Under the pieces are notes generated by a model. It searched no databases. It had not been told where the DNA came from and worked only from the letters and a program-made list of their open reading frames with translations. The position numbers were made by a program, and so were the translations under genes. Positions 27,071-37,025 of a stretch of 58,602 bases of DNA are shown here, piece after piece; position 1 is the stretch's first letter, and every line of letters starts with the position of its first letter. Source of the stretch: Flavobacterium psychraerolatum (GTDB lineage Bacteria; Bacteroidota; Bacteroidia; Flavobacteriales; Flavobacteriaceae); the NCBI RefSeq assembly GCF_025960985.1, contig NZ_JAOQMX010000030.1, positions 1 to 58,602 of the forward strand. The letters are read 5' to 3'.

Positions 27071-27373
27071 ATGAAGAAATTAAAAGAACGTTGGGGCATT
27101 GAATCAAACATTCAATTGACAATTATATTTATCGTTTTTGCTATCACAGGTTCTACATCGGCTTGGTTATCCCGCTATGCTTGTGATTGGCTAGGATTAA
27201 CCAAAACCAATTTGGGATTAGTCTACACTCCTGTCCGCCTCATTCTCATCTTTCCTATCTATCAAATTTTATTGGTATTAATTGGTTTGTTATTTGGACA
27301 ATTCAAATTCTTTTGGACTTTTGAAAAAAAAATGTTACGCAGTATGGGCTTAGGTTTTTTATTTAAAGCATAA
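27071..27373 (+). CDS. Small membrane protein, DUF6787-like
   Basis: A 100-residue protein with two hydrophobic helices, about residues 17-38 (LTIIFIVFAITGSTSAWLS) and 58-78 (LIFPIYQILLVLIGLLFG). A basic N-terminus (MKKLKERWGI) and an aromatic C-terminal FWTFEKKMLRSMG follow the pattern of a flavobacterial family I recall as DUF6787. The role is unknown; it is an inner-membrane protein by hydropathy. It lies between a lipoprotein gene and the OstA-like gene on the same strand. Confidence 0.65.
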   Translation: MKKLKERWGIESNIQLTIIFIVFAITGSTSAWLSRYACDWLGLTKTNLGLVYTPVRLILIFPIYQILLVLIGLLFGQFKFFWTFEKKMLRSMGLGFLFKA

Positions 27374-27500
27374 GTCATATTCTGGTAGAAATTCAAATTC
27401 TTTAGGAAACGAAGAGAAACACTTCCCAATAGTATCCTAAAATTGAATCGATCTTGCAAAAACATGAAAGTGTTTACAGTGTGGATTGCTACCTTTTTCA

Positions 27501-27508
27501 TAAATTTG
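27501..27508 (+). promoter_or_regulatory. -7 promoter element of the OstA-like gene
   Basis: TAAATTTG is an exact TAnnTTTG match 16 bases upstream of the TTG start at 27525. It supports transcription beginning just before that start. Confidence 0.5.
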
Positions 27509-27524
27509 ACCAAAAATAAATCCA

Positions 27525-29156
27525 TTGATACGAATTTTTCAAATTATAACATTTTTTTTGCTCGCTTTTAGCGCAAATACGCTAATTGCTCAAACACCAA
27601 AAAAAATCATCATCGAACATTCTGACTTTGCAGATGCAAATGAAGCCGAAATGCCCGATGCTTTTTTACTTACTGGAAACGTAAGTGTTAAACATGACGG
27701 AATTGTACTTACTTGTAACAAAGCTTATTTTTTTAAAAGTGAAAATTATATCAAAGCTTTTGGAAATGTGCAAATAGTACAAGGAGATACTTTGTTTCTA
27801 AATAGTAAATATGCAGAATATAATGGGAACATGAAGCAAGCTTTTGCAACAGGCAATGCCGTTATGAGTTCACCTGATGCAACATTGGCGACAGACACAA
27901 TCAATTTCAATAGAAACTCTCAGGAAGTCTATTACAACACTCAAGGTACCATTACGAACCGAGACAATATATTAAAATCAAAATCAGGACGTTATTATGT
28001 TACCGAAAAGAAGTTTCAATTTCTAACCTCGGTTACTATTACCAATCCCAAATACGTCATTAAATCCAACCATCTGGATTATTACAGTAATTCTGGTCAC
28101 TCCTATCTTTTTGGTCCCTCAACTATCACCAGTAAAGAGAATTTCATTTACACCGAAAAAGGGTTTTATGATACCAAAAAGAACTTAGCTCATTTTCTAC
28201 GAAAATCATATATCAAATATGACGATCGAAGGATTGAAGGAGATAGCTTGTATTATGATCGAAATAAAGAATTTGCCTCTGCTACCCGTAATGTAAAAAT
28301 TACAGACACTATTAATAAAGGAATTATAAAAGGGCATTATGCCGAAATGTATAAAAAGAAAGACTCCTTATTTGTAACCAAAAGAGCAGTCGCTATTAAT
28401 TTAGTTGATAAAGATTCAGTATACATTCACGGAAAAAAATTAATGGTTACAGGTCCTGAAGGCAGTAGAATAATTAGAGCCTTCAACAACGTACGCTTTT
28501 ACAAAGTTGATATGAGTGGAAAATGTGACTCTCTACATTCAAGCTCTAAAGATGCACTAACAAAACTGATAGGAAATCCTATTCTATGGAATGGTGAAAA
28601 CCAAATTACAGGTGACATTATGCACTTAATAGGAGATAATAACACCCAAAAACTTGATTCTTTAAAAGTTCTCAATAATACTTTTATGGTCTCTCGGGAT
28701 ACTCTAGGCACGGGATATAATCAAGTCAAGGGACTCAATTTGTACGGTAAATTTCAAGAAGGAAAACTCCATGAAGTAGATGTTGTCAAAAATGCTGAAG
28801 TTGTCTATTATATGCGTAATGACGAAACAGAATTGATTGGAATCAATAAAAATGTCAGCAGTAGGATTAACATGATATTAGAGAACAATACCGCCGAAAC
28901 GATCACCTTTTTCAAACAAGTTGACGGAACAATTTATCCAGACGCAGATTTATCACCATACGATCGTGTATTAAAAGGAATGAAATGGAGAGGTGATGAG
29001 CGAATAAAATCTAAAGATGATATTTTCTCTGATGAAGAAAACGAACTCAATAACAAGTTGATAAAAGAAGGTGAGATTGACCAAGCTAAGGAAAATATCC
29101 CTATGAAAATCAGGAAAGAAACCTTGAATTACGACAAGAAGAAAAAGAAGAAATAA
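27525..29156 (+). CDS. OstA-like protein (LptA/LptD N-terminal domain)
   Basis: A 543-residue exported protein. The start is a TTG; the signal peptide (IRIFQIITFFLLAFSANTLIAQ, residues 2-23, hydrophobic then AQ cleavage) supports it. The mature part has repeated beta-jellyroll segments such as GNVSVKHDGIVLTCNKAYFF and GNVQIVQGDTLFLNSKYAEY, typical of the OstA/LptA fold that binds the lipid part of lipopolysaccharide on its way through the periplasm. It lacks the LptD barrel, so it is LptA-like rather than LptD. The C-terminus is strongly basic (YDKKKKKK). An exact -7 element lies just upstream. Involvement in LPS transport is inferred from family. Confidence 0.8.
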   Translation: MIRIFQIITFFLLAFSANTLIAQTPKKIIIEHSDFADANEAEMPDAFLLTGNVSVKHDGIVLTCNKAYFFKSENYIKAFGNVQIVQGDTLFLNSKYAEYNGNMKQAFATGNAVMSSPDATLATDTINFNRNSQEVYYNTQGTITNRDNILKSKSGRYYVTEKKFQFLTSVTITNPKYVIKSNHLDYYSNSGHSYLFGPSTITSKENFIYTEKGFYDTKKNLAHFLRKSYIKYDDRRIEGDSLYYDRNKEFASATRNVKITDTINKGIIKGHYAEMYKKKDSLFVTKRAVAINLVDKDSVYIHGKKLMVTGPEGSRIIRAFNNVRFYKVDMSGKCDSLHSSSKDALTKLIGNPILWNGENQITGDIMHLIGDNNTQKLDSLKVLNNTFMVSRDTLGTGYNQVKGLNLYGKFQEGKLHEVDVVKNAEVVYYMRNDETELIGINKNVSSRINMILENNTAETITFFKQVDGTIYPDADLSPYDRVLKGMKWRGDERIKSKDDIFSDEENELNNKLIKEGEIDQAKENIPMKIRKETLNYDKKKKKK

Positions 29157-29246
29157 TTTAAGTTTCTAGTACTTATTCTATAAATAAAAAAACTTAGTGA
29201 ACCTTGCTACAAGCAAAATTCTCTTGGTAGTTAAATCAAAATACAA

Positions 29247-30434
29247 TTGGAATCAGATTTTAAAAAATATCAAGCACAGACATCACCATACCCGCTAGGA
29301 ATGGAAGTTTCACATGCCGTAGGATCTTATATTTACGATACTAGTAATAAAAAATATTTAGATTTTGTAGCCGGGGTATCTGCTTGTACTTTGGGACACC
29401 AACATCCTAGAGTAAACCAAGCAATTAAGGATCAATTGGATAAATATTCACATGTGATGGTGTATGGCGAGTATTCACAAAGTCCTGCAGTTGAATATTG
29501 TAAATTGATGGCCTCCATTCTACCAGAACCATTAAACAAAACGTATTTGGTCAACTCTGGAACCGAAGCAATAGAAGGATCATTAAAACTAGCACGCCGA
29601 GTTACAGGACGAAGTCAATTAATTTCTTGCCATAATGCTTATCATGGAAACACTATGGGATCGATGAGTGTGATGGGATTTGAAGAACGCAAACAACCCT
29701 TTCGCCCATTACTCCCAGATGTAGATTTCATCACCTTTAACAACGAAGAAGATTTAAAAAAAATCACTACCAAAACAGCTGGAATACTACTTGAAACCAT
29801 TCAAGGAGGTGCTGGATTCATAGAACCACATAACGACTTCATGAAAAAGGTACGCCAACGTTGTACCGATGTAGGGGCAATGATGATTCTAGATGAAATC
29901 CAACCTGGTTTTGGTCGAACAGGAAAATTATTTGGTTTTCAGAATTACGATTTGGTACCAGACATCGTTGTAATGGGAAAAGGAATGGGAGGCGGCATGC
30001 CGGTGGGCGCCTTTACCTCTTCAGCAGAAATGATGGATTTACTTAGCGACAATCCCAAACTAGGACACATTACAACCTTCGGCGGTCATCCTGTCATAGC
30101 GGCAGCGTGTTTGGCAACATTACAAGAATTAATCGAAACCGACCTAATGCAAGAAGCATTGGAGAAAGAAAAACTCTTCCGATCGCTTTTGGTACATCCT
30201 TTGATAGAGGAAATACGAGGTAAAGGATTAATGCTTGCCGTAATGACCAAGAATGCAGACATTACAAATGAAGTAATATTAAGATGTCAAGAAAGAGGAC
30301 TCATACTATTCTGGCTACTTTTTGAAGGCTGTGCCATACGTATAACACCTCCTTTAACAATTTCTGAAAGTGAAATTAGAGAAGGATGTACAATTCTAAA
30401 AGCAGTAATGGATGAAGTAGCTCAATTACAATAA
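29247..30434 (+). CDS. Class III PLP-dependent aminotransferase
   Basis: A 395-residue fold-type I aminotransferase of the acetylornithine/ornithine group. Substrate and cofactor signatures are visible: NSGTEAIEGSLKLAR, the DEIQPGFGRTG aspartate that pairs with PLP nitrogen, and Schiff-base lysine in MGKGMGGGMPVGAF. It begins with TTG at 29247 (MESDFKKYQAQTSPYPLGM); no ATG nearby fits the family start. Candidates include acetylornithine, 4-aminobutyrate or ornithine aminotransferases; no arginine genes flank it, so the substrate is left open. The next gene, a TPR protein, follows after 133 bases. Confidence 0.88.
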   Translation: MESDFKKYQAQTSPYPLGMEVSHAVGSYIYDTSNKKYLDFVAGVSACTLGHQHPRVNQAIKDQLDKYSHVMVYGEYSQSPAVEYCKLMASILPEPLNKTYLVNSGTEAIEGSLKLARRVTGRSQLISCHNAYHGNTMGSMSVMGFEERKQPFRPLLPDVDFITFNNEEDLKKITTKTAGILLETIQGGAGFIEPHNDFMKKVRQRCTDVGAMMILDEIQPGFGRTGKLFGFQNYDLVPDIVVMGKGMGGGMPVGAFTSSAEMMDLLSDNPKLGHITTFGGHPVIAAACLATLQELIETDLMQEALEKEKLFRSLLVHPLIEEIRGKGLMLAVMTKNADITNEVILRCQERGLILFWLLFEGCAIRITPPLTISESEIREGCTILKAVMDEVAQLQ

Positions 30435-30567
30435 CAAACAGAACACCAACCACAACAGACTACCAAAAGGATTGTTAATTAAATTGTTCACAACAATTCT
30501 GATTTTTCTTCCTCATAAAAGTAATGATGCCTAACTTTAAATAGGCTAAATTCTAAACAACAACAGT

Positions 30568-31965
30568 ATGCAATTAAGCGACGAAGAAGAAAATTACAAC
30601 TTATCGCTATCTAAATTTGAGTCCATGTTGAAAACCAATAAGGTCTTCTTTTTTGACTCTGAAGAATTTGAAGAAATCATTCTTCACTATTTAGATATGG
30701 GTAAAACTGCTCTAGCAAAAAAAGCCCTTAAATTAGCATTAGACCAACATCCAAAATCAACAGGTTTGAAATTGGTACAAGTAGAAATGTTAATTTTTGA
30801 GGAAAAACTCGAAATAGCCGAAAAATTGCTCACCGAACTTTATGCGATTGAGCCTAACAATGAAGAAATTTATATTCAAAAGGCCAATATATGCTCGAAG
30901 AGAGACCAACATGAAAAAGCAGTTGAATATCTTACCATAGCATTAAAATTCACAGAGGATTATGCTGATGTGTACAACCTTATCGGAATGGAATATCTAT
31001 TTATGGATAATCTGGAACAGGCAAAAGATAATTTCATCAAGTGCCTTGAAGAAGATATCGAAGATCAATCTGCTTTATACAATGTTGTTTATTGCTTTGA
31101 ATTTCTGGATCAAAACCTTGAAGCAATAACCTATCTAGAACAGTATATTGACAAAAATCCATACAGCGAAATCGCTTGGCATCAAAAAGGACGCTTGCAT
31201 TATGGCTTAAAAAACTATGAAGAATCTATCATCGCATTTGAGTATGCGACATTGATTGATGAAGATTTCTTGGGTGCTTACATGGAAAAAGCCAAAGCTT
31301 ATGAACGTTTAAAACAATACGACAAAGCAATCGAAAGTTACGAACGTACGATTGAACTCGATGATCCAACTTCATATGCACTAATGCGAATTGGAAAATG
31401 CCATGAAAAATTAGGCAACACAGCACTTGCTTTAAAATATTATAATGATACTGTTCATGAAGACCCATTACTAGATAAGGGATGGATTGCCATAACAGAC
31501 TTTTATGTGAGGCAAGATAATTTCCAAAAAGCTTTATTTTTTGTCAACAAAGCATTGGCCATTGACAATCAAAACAAGTTGTATTGGAAGCGTTTTGCAA
31601 ACATAAACAAACAAATGAACTTTTTTGAAGAAGCAGAGTTTGGCTATCGAAAGGCAGTTGAATTTGGCGATACAGAAATGGATACTTGGTTATTTTGGGT
31701 AGACCTCCTATTGTTTTTGGGAGAATTTGACAGCGCCATTATCACATTACTTCAGGCTACTGAATTCTATCCTGAATCAAATGAAATAGAATATCGTTTA
31801 GCAGGTTTGTACTTTATGGTACAAGATACAACCAAAGCAAAATTTCACTTAAGCAATGCTTTACGCCTTAATTTTGATAATTACATATTACTAGAAGATA
31901 TATTCCCTGTAGTTTGGGCAAAAAAAAGTGTTCGAAACTATATAGACAAACATAAAAAAGAATAA
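30568..31965 (+). CDS. Tetratricopeptide repeat protein
   Basis: A 465-residue cytoplasmic protein made almost entirely of TPR motifs. Recognisable units include AEKLLTELYAIEPNNEEIYI, AVEYLTIALKFTEDYADVYN and AIESYERTIELDDPTSYALM, about 34 residues apart, with acidic residues throughout. There is no signal peptide. TPR proteins act as scaffolds for other proteins, and no partner is evident. Its stop overlaps the aroE start by one base (TAATG), so translation is coupled. A link to shikimate synthesis is not otherwise known to me. Confidence 0.9.
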   Translation: MQLSDEEENYNLSLSKFESMLKTNKVFFFDSEEFEEIILHYLDMGKTALAKKALKLALDQHPKSTGLKLVQVEMLIFEEKLEIAEKLLTELYAIEPNNEEIYIQKANICSKRDQHEKAVEYLTIALKFTEDYADVYNLIGMEYLFMDNLEQAKDNFIKCLEEDIEDQSALYNVVYCFEFLDQNLEAITYLEQYIDKNPYSEIAWHQKGRLHYGLKNYEESIIAFEYATLIDEDFLGAYMEKAKAYERLKQYDKAIESYERTIELDDPTSYALMRIGKCHEKLGNTALALKYYNDTVHEDPLLDKGWIAITDFYVRQDNFQKALFFVNKALAIDNQNKLYWKRFANINKQMNFFEEAEFGYRKAVEFGDTEMDTWLFWVDLLLFLGEFDSAIITLLQATEFYPESNEIEYRLAGLYFMVQDTTKAKFHLSNALRLNFDNYILLEDIFPVVWAKKSVRNYIDKHKKE

Positions 31966-32717
31966 TGGAAACCATTAACAAAAAACGATTCGGTTTATTA
32001 GGGAAAAATATTAGCTATTCTTTTTCAAGAGGATATTTTACTGAAAAATTTAAGACTGGTAATTTTGAAGGCTGTAGTTACGAAAACTTTGATCTACCCG
32101 ATATAACGACATTTCCAAACATCATAAATGATAATAATGAGGAAATAAAAGGAATCAATGTCACCATTCCGTATAAAGAATTGGTGATTCAATACTTAGA
32201 CAAGTTGTCTAAAAAAGCCGCTAAAATTGGTGCAGTTAATACCATTAAAATCACCAAAAAAGGTAAATTAAAAGGTTATAATACGGATTACTATGGATTC
32301 AAAAAATCATTACAACCGTTATTGCAACCTCACCACAAGAAAGCACTTATTTTAGGCACTGGTGGTGCATCTAAAGGAGTTGCATTTGCTCTTGGTGAAT
32401 TGGGAATAGCATACACGTTTGTATCAAGGAATCTTAAAGAGAATACTATTAATTATAGCCAACTCAACGAAGAAACCTTCAAACATTACCATATCATAAT
32501 TAATTGTACCCCTGTTGGAACAAGTCCAGATATTGATGCTTGCCCAGCAATTCCTTATGACTTTTTCACACAACAACATATTGCATATGATTTAATTTAT
32601 AATCCTGCGGAGACAACATTTCTACAAAAAGCAAAAGCCAAAGGCGCACAAATCAAAAACGGATTAAGAATGCTTGAATTACAAGCTGAAAAATCTTGGG
32701 AGATTTGGAATAAGTAA
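31965..32717 (+). CDS. aroE: Shikimate dehydrogenase
   Basis: A 250-residue NADP-dependent enzyme reducing 3-dehydroshikimate to shikimate in aromatic amino acid synthesis. The N-terminal substrate site has GKNISYSFSRGYF (S-x-S), NVTIPYKE with the catalytic lysine and GAVNTIK; the Asn/Asp pair is present in NTDYYGFK. The dinucleotide motif is LGTGGASKGVAFAL, a slight variant of GxGGxxxA. The C-terminus NGLRMLELQAEKSWEIW is characteristic. It is somewhat short but complete for AroE. It is coupled by overlap to the TPR gene, and a terminator follows 33 bases after the stop. Confidence 0.95.
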   Translation: METINKKRFGLLGKNISYSFSRGYFTEKFKTGNFEGCSYENFDLPDITTFPNIINDNNEEIKGINVTIPYKELVIQYLDKLSKKAAKIGAVNTIKITKKGKLKGYNTDYYGFKKSLQPLLQPHHKKALILGTGGASKGVAFALGELGIAYTFVSRNLKENTINYSQLNEETFKHYHIIINCTPVGTSPDIDACPAIPYDFFTQQHIAYDLIYNPAETTFLQKAKAKGAQIKNGLRMLELQAEKSWEIWNK

Positions 32718-32750
32718 TATTTATTATAACCATATCAATCGAACATAAAA

Positions 32751-32780
32751 AAACCGCTTAGAGAACTTTCTAAGCGGTTT
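32751..32780. terminator. Bidirectional terminator between aroE and the TPR protein gene
   Basis: Perfect 12-base arms (AAACCGCTTAGA / TCTAAGCGGTTT), six-base loop, with A run before and T run after. It separates convergent genes. Confidence 0.92.
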
Positions 32781-32802
32781 TTACTTTTATGCTAAAATAA
32801 GA

Positions 32803-34077
32803 TTACAATCCCATTTTTTCTTTCAAAGCTTTTTTATCTGCAGACATTTCCAAAGCACCATAAACACTAATAAGTGTATTTGCTACATCTTTGTTTGTTG
32901 GATCTATTTCCAAACCTTTTACCAATAATGGAACAACACTTTGATATAGTTTTTTCTTTTCTGCTTTTAATACTTCGTATCTTTTATTGTCTTTATCAGA
33001 TGTACCTAATTTATTCATTTCTGCATTAAGAGGAGTTTCAGCTTCTAACTTCAAACCTACCAAGTTAATGTATGCATTCATGTATTTAGGATCAACCTCA
33101 ATAGCTTTATTATAATACATTTCTGCATCAGCTAGATTCTTTGCAGTAGCACTTACTACACCTAAATTAAATAACAAATCAGCATCATTTGGTTTTTTTG
33201 CTAAAATTTCAGTAACCAGTTTTTTATAAGAAACAAAATCTTTTGTTTCTAAATATAAATTTGCTTCAGTCATCGCCAAGGAAGTATCATCTGGATTTAA
33301 TGTTCTTGCTTCAACAATCACTTTTTTAGCCTCTTCCATCTTCTTTTGTTGTACTAATATTAAGGCAATATTTTTCACAATCTCCCCTTCTTTTGAATCG
33401 ACAACTTCAACTCTAGGCTTATCATAAGTTTTCAACTTAATCATTCTATCTCTGTCCTCTTTTGAAGCAAATGAATCTTCTTTACCAGTAAGGACACTAG
33501 TAGCCACATAAGTCTTTGATTTACCTGTAAAATGAATTTTTCTTAATTCTTGTAAGTCAGAAAGAGCACCGTCAAAATCTTTAGCATTTAATTTAAAGCT
33601 TGAAGCATAATACAAGTTTAGAGTGTCTTTTTTATCCAATTCATATGCTTCATAAAGCTTCTCTGCTCCTTCTTTATATTTATCAACTTTAGAATCCGCA
33701 ATAGCTCCAGTCACCAACTTATCTTTAACTTTAGAGATTACTTTTTGAACTTCAGCTGTATATTCTTGCTTACCCGATTTTTTTTCGATAGCAATTACTT
33801 CTTTTGCTGCATTTGCTGCCAACGATAAATTCTTATCTACATCAACATTTTTATCTGCCGCATCCATGTAAACGGTTTCTCTCAAGTAATAATATTGTGC
33901 TTTTTCAGCATCAGAAGCATTTGCCAAAACGGATTCTACTTGATTTAATAAATCAGGAACTTCTTCTATTTTCCCTTTTTTAATTGCTTTTTCCGCCGCT
34001 TTTAATTGATCTTTTTGAGCAAAAGTAGCTACCGATACCAACAAAGCTGATGCTAGTAATACATTTTTAGCCTTCAT
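32803..34077 (-). CDS. Exported tetratricopeptide repeat protein
   Basis: A 424-residue protein with a signal peptide (MKAKNVLLASALLVSVATFAQ would be cut after residue 20-21), hence periplasmic or outer-membrane associated. TPR units are clearest in the C-terminal half: PNDADLLFNLGVVSATAKN, then DAEMYYNKAIEVDPKYMNAY, then KGLEIDPTNKDVANTLI. The N-terminal half is lysine-rich and helical. It lies 46 bases downstream of gyrA on the same strand but has no known link to it. It is similar in type to flavobacterial periplasmic TPR proteins; function unknown. Confidence 0.88.
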   Translation of the reverse strand: MKAKNVLLASALLVSVATFAQKDQLKAAEKAIKKGKIEEVPDLLNQVESVLANASDAEKAQYYYLRETVYMDAADKNVDVDKNLSLAANAAKEVIAIEKKSGKQEYTAEVQKVISKVKDKLVTGAIADSKVDKYKEGAEKLYEAYELDKKDTLNLYYASSFKLNAKDFDGALSDLQELRKIHFTGKSKTYVATSVLTGKEDSFASKEDRDRMIKLKTYDKPRVEVVDSKEGEIVKNIALILVQQKKMEEAKKVIVEARTLNPDDTSLAMTEANLYLETKDFVSYKKLVTEILAKKPNDADLLFNLGVVSATAKNLADAEMYYNKAIEVDPKYMNAYINLVGLKLEAETPLNAEMNKLGTSDKDNKRYEVLKAEKKKLYQSVVPLLVKGLEIDPTNKDVANTLISVYGALEMSADKKALKEKMGL

Positions 34078-34123
34078 AAATAAATTATTTTAAAAAATTA
34101 GTTTGTTTGTTTTCCTTTTAATA

Positions 34124-36772
34124 TTAAGATTCGTCTTCATCATCTGAATCATCTTCGCTCTCTTCCTCTTCAATTTCATCATCTTCAGAATCGTCGTCTT
34201 CGTCTTCAGCACCTTCGTCTTCTAGTACTTCTAATACTGGTTTAACGCGCTCTATTATTTCTGCTTCGATTACATTACCATCTTCATCAACAACAACCTC
34301 TTCTGCATCATCTTTCATTACTTTTGTAACCGCTGCGATAGAATCTTTACCTTTCAGGTTAATTAATTTCACACCTTGAGTCGCACGACCCATCACACGT
34401 AAATCTTCAATAGCCATTCTGATTGTCAATCCAGATTTATTGATAATCATTAAATCATCAGCATCTGTAACGGCATTAATTGAGATTAGCGGTCCTGTTT
34501 TATCAGTGATATTAAGTGTTTTCACTCCTTTACCACCACGATTAGTAATACGATAAACATCTTCTCCGTCATCATCAACTAATTTAGTACGTTTACCATA
34601 TCCATTTGCAGTAACAACTAATACTTGCGTATCGTTTACAGCATCTTTATCTACAGTAACCATGCCAATCACTTCATCATTATCATCTTTAAGTGAGATT
34701 CCACGTACTCCAGAAGCCGTTCTTCCCATTGGTCGCGTTTTCGTTTCTTCAAAACGAACTAATTTACCAGACTTAACAGCTAGTATTATTTGACTTTCAC
34801 CATTAGTTAATTTTGCTTCTAATAATTCATCTCCTTCTTTAATAGTAATTGCAGCAACCCCATTAACTCTAGGTTTAGAATATTTCTCTAAAGAAGTTTT
34901 CTTAACCTGTCCTTTCTTGGTTACCATAACTAAATTATGAGACGTAATATAATCCTTATCTTTAAGATCTTGGGTACAGATAAATGCTTTCACTTTATCA
35001 TCACTTTCGATATTCACTAAGTTTTGAATCGCTCTACCTTTGGCTGTTTTACTTCCTTCTGGTATTTCATACACACGCATCCAGAAACATTTACCTTTTT
35101 GCGTAAAGAACATCATGTATTGATGGTTTGTAGCTACAAACATATGCTCCAAGAAATCTTGATCTCTTGTTCCTGCACTTTTCTGTCCTACACCACCTCT
35201 ATTTTGAGTTTTGTATTCGGTCAGGTTAGTACGTTTAATGTAACCTGCATGCGAGATCGTAATTACTACATTCTCATCTGCAATTAAATCTTCGATACTA
35301 ACATCGCCTCCTGCATATTCGATAACAGAACGACGTTCATCCCCGTATTTTTCGCGAATTTCTTCCAATTCTTCTTTAATCAATGCAATTCTAAGATTCA
35401 CATCTGCTAACAAAGCTCTTAAGTGCTCAATTAACTTCATGATTTCGTCGTATTCCGTTCGTAGCTTATCTTGCTCAAGACCGGTTAATTGACGTAAACG
35501 CATTTCAACGATAGCACGAGACTGAATATCAGACAATTTAAATCTTTCGATTAATTTCTCTCTTGCTTCTTCCGTACTTTTCGAAGCTTTAATCAAGGCA
35601 ATAACTTCATCAATATTATCAGAAGCGATAATTAAACCTTCTAAAATATGTGCTCTTGCTTCGGCTTTCTTTAGTTCAAATTGTGTTCTACGAACTACAA
35701 CATCATGACGGTGCTCAACAAAATGATGAATCATATCCTTTAGATTCAACATCTCAGGACGCCCTTTTACTAGAGCAATATTATTAACACTAAAAGAAGA
35801 TTGTAGCTGCGTGTACTTATATAAGGTATTCAAAACTACATTTGGAGTCGCATCACGTTTTAGAATATAAACGATACGCATTCCATTTCTATCCGATTCG
35901 TCACGAATATTAGCAATACCTTCAATTTTTTTATCATTTACCAAGTCAGCTGTACGCTTGATCATATCTGCCTTATTGACTTGATATGGAATTTCGGTCA
36001 CGATGATACATTCTCTACCGTCCACTTCTTCAAAACCAACTTTGGCGCGCATTACTACTCTACCTCTACCTGTTTTAAAAGCTTCACGTACTCCGTCATA
36101 TCCATAAATCACACCTCCGGTAGGGAAATCTGGTGCTTTTATATAAGTCATCAGTTCATCAATTTCAATATCGTTATTGTCCATATAGGCCAATGTTCCA
36201 TTGATAACCTCTGTTAAATTGTGTGGAGGCATATTGGTTGCCATACCTACTGCAATACCTGTTGCACCGTTAATCAACAAAGTTGGAACACGGGTTGGCA
36301 TCACTTTTGGCTCATATAAAGTATCATCAAAGTTCAATTGAAAATCAACTGTTTCTTTTTCGATATCTGCCATTATTTCTTCAGAAATCTTACGCATTCT
36401 AGCCTCAGTATAACGCATTGCAGCTGGACTATCTCCATCTACAGAACCGAAGTTACCTTGACCATCTACTAATAAATAACGCATACTCCACTCTTGGGCC
36501 ATACGAACCATCGCGTCATATACAGAGGTATCTCCATGAGGGTGATACTTTCCTAGAACTTCCCCAACAATTCTAGCGGATTTTTTATGGGCTTTATTTG
36601 AAAAAACTCCTAAATCATACATCCCGTAAAGAACTCTTCGATGAACAGGCTTTAAACCATCTCTAACATCTGGAAGCGCTCTGGATACAATAACCGACAT
36701 CGAATAATCAATGTAAGCTGATTTCATTTCATCTTCTATGTTAATAGGAATTAACTTTTCTCCTTCAGACAT
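34124..36772 (-). CDS. gyrA: DNA gyrase subunit A
   Basis: An 882-residue GyrA. The breakage-reunion domain shows [17 protein letters not shown] (78-93) and catalytic Tyr121 in [10 protein letters not shown]. The C-terminal pinwheel domain includes a GyrA-box-like [10 protein letters not shown], absent from the ParC in this window, which settles the paralogue assignment. The last 50 residues are strongly acidic. The enzyme introduces negative supercoils with GyrB, which is not in this window. Position 82, equivalent to E. coli Ser83, is Thr, and Asp86 matches Asp87, so no quinolone-resistance substitution is obvious. It is divergent from clpC. Confidence 0.96.
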   Translation of the reverse strand: MSEGEKLIPINIEDEMKSAYIDYSMSVIVSRALPDVRDGLKPVHRRVLYGMYDLGVFSNKAHKKSARIVGEVLGKYHPHGDTSVYDAMVRMAQEWSMRYLLVDGQGNFGSVDGDSPAAMRYTEARMRKISEEIMADIEKETVDFQLNFDDTLYEPKVMPTRVPTLLINGATGIAVGMATNMPPHNLTEVINGTLAYMDNNDIEIDELMTYIKAPDFPTGGVIYGYDGVREAFKTGRGRVVMRAKVGFEEVDGRECIIVTEIPYQVNKADMIKRTADLVNDKKIEGIANIRDESDRNGMRIVYILKRDATPNVVLNTLYKYTQLQSSFSVNNIALVKGRPEMLNLKDMIHHFVEHRHDVVVRRTQFELKKAEARAHILEGLIIASDNIDEVIALIKASKSTEEAREKLIERFKLSDIQSRAIVEMRLRQLTGLEQDKLRTEYDEIMKLIEHLRALLADVNLRIALIKEELEEIREKYGDERRSVIEYAGGDVSIEDLIADENVVITISHAGYIKRTNLTEYKTQNRGGVGQKSAGTRDQDFLEHMFVATNHQYMMFFTQKGKCFWMRVYEIPEGSKTAKGRAIQNLVNIESDDKVKAFICTQDLKDKDYITSHNLVMVTKKGQVKKTSLEKYSKPRVNGVAAITIKEGDELLEAKLTNGESQIILAVKSGKLVRFEETKTRPMGRTASGVRGISLKDDNDEVIGMVTVDKDAVNDTQVLVVTANGYGKRTKLVDDDGEDVYRITNRGGKGVKTLNITDKTGPLISINAVTDADDLMIINKSGLTIRMAIEDLRVMGRATQGVKLINLKGKDSIAAVTKVMKDDAEEVVVDEDGNVIEAEIIERVKPVLEVLEDEGAEDEDDDSEDDEIEEEESEDDSDDEDES

Positions 36773-36936
36773 AAGTTGTTATATTAAATATTATATTAGT
36801 TTCAAAACGTGCCAATATACAGCTTTTTGAATTTTTTTAAGGCTTTTTAGACCACTAATTTAAACGATTTATCAACAACTATATTTTTTTTTGTTTACTA
36901 AATTAACAATTGTTTTACTGATTTTAGTTATTTTTT

Positions 36937-36954
36937 TTGTCAATTAGCTGACAA
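36937..36954. promoter_or_regulatory. Inverted repeat upstream of clpC, possible operator
   Basis: TTGTCA and TGACAA separated by six bases (ATTAGC), 71 bases before the clpC start in the 253-base gyrA-clpC divergent region. It could bind a dimeric regulator of clpC. No known stress operator was recognised. Confidence 0.3.
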
Positions 36955-37025
36955 GACCAGATAAAGGAATGGTTTTTGGATTTAAAATACTAAATCACTA
37001 AATTTACTGATACCAAATAAACATT

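Noticed and set aside
26608..27373. The lipoprotein and small membrane protein genes as an LPS export operon with the OstA-like gene
   Set aside because: Each gene except the first has its own -7 element and the families have no known link to LPS; co-location is not enough.
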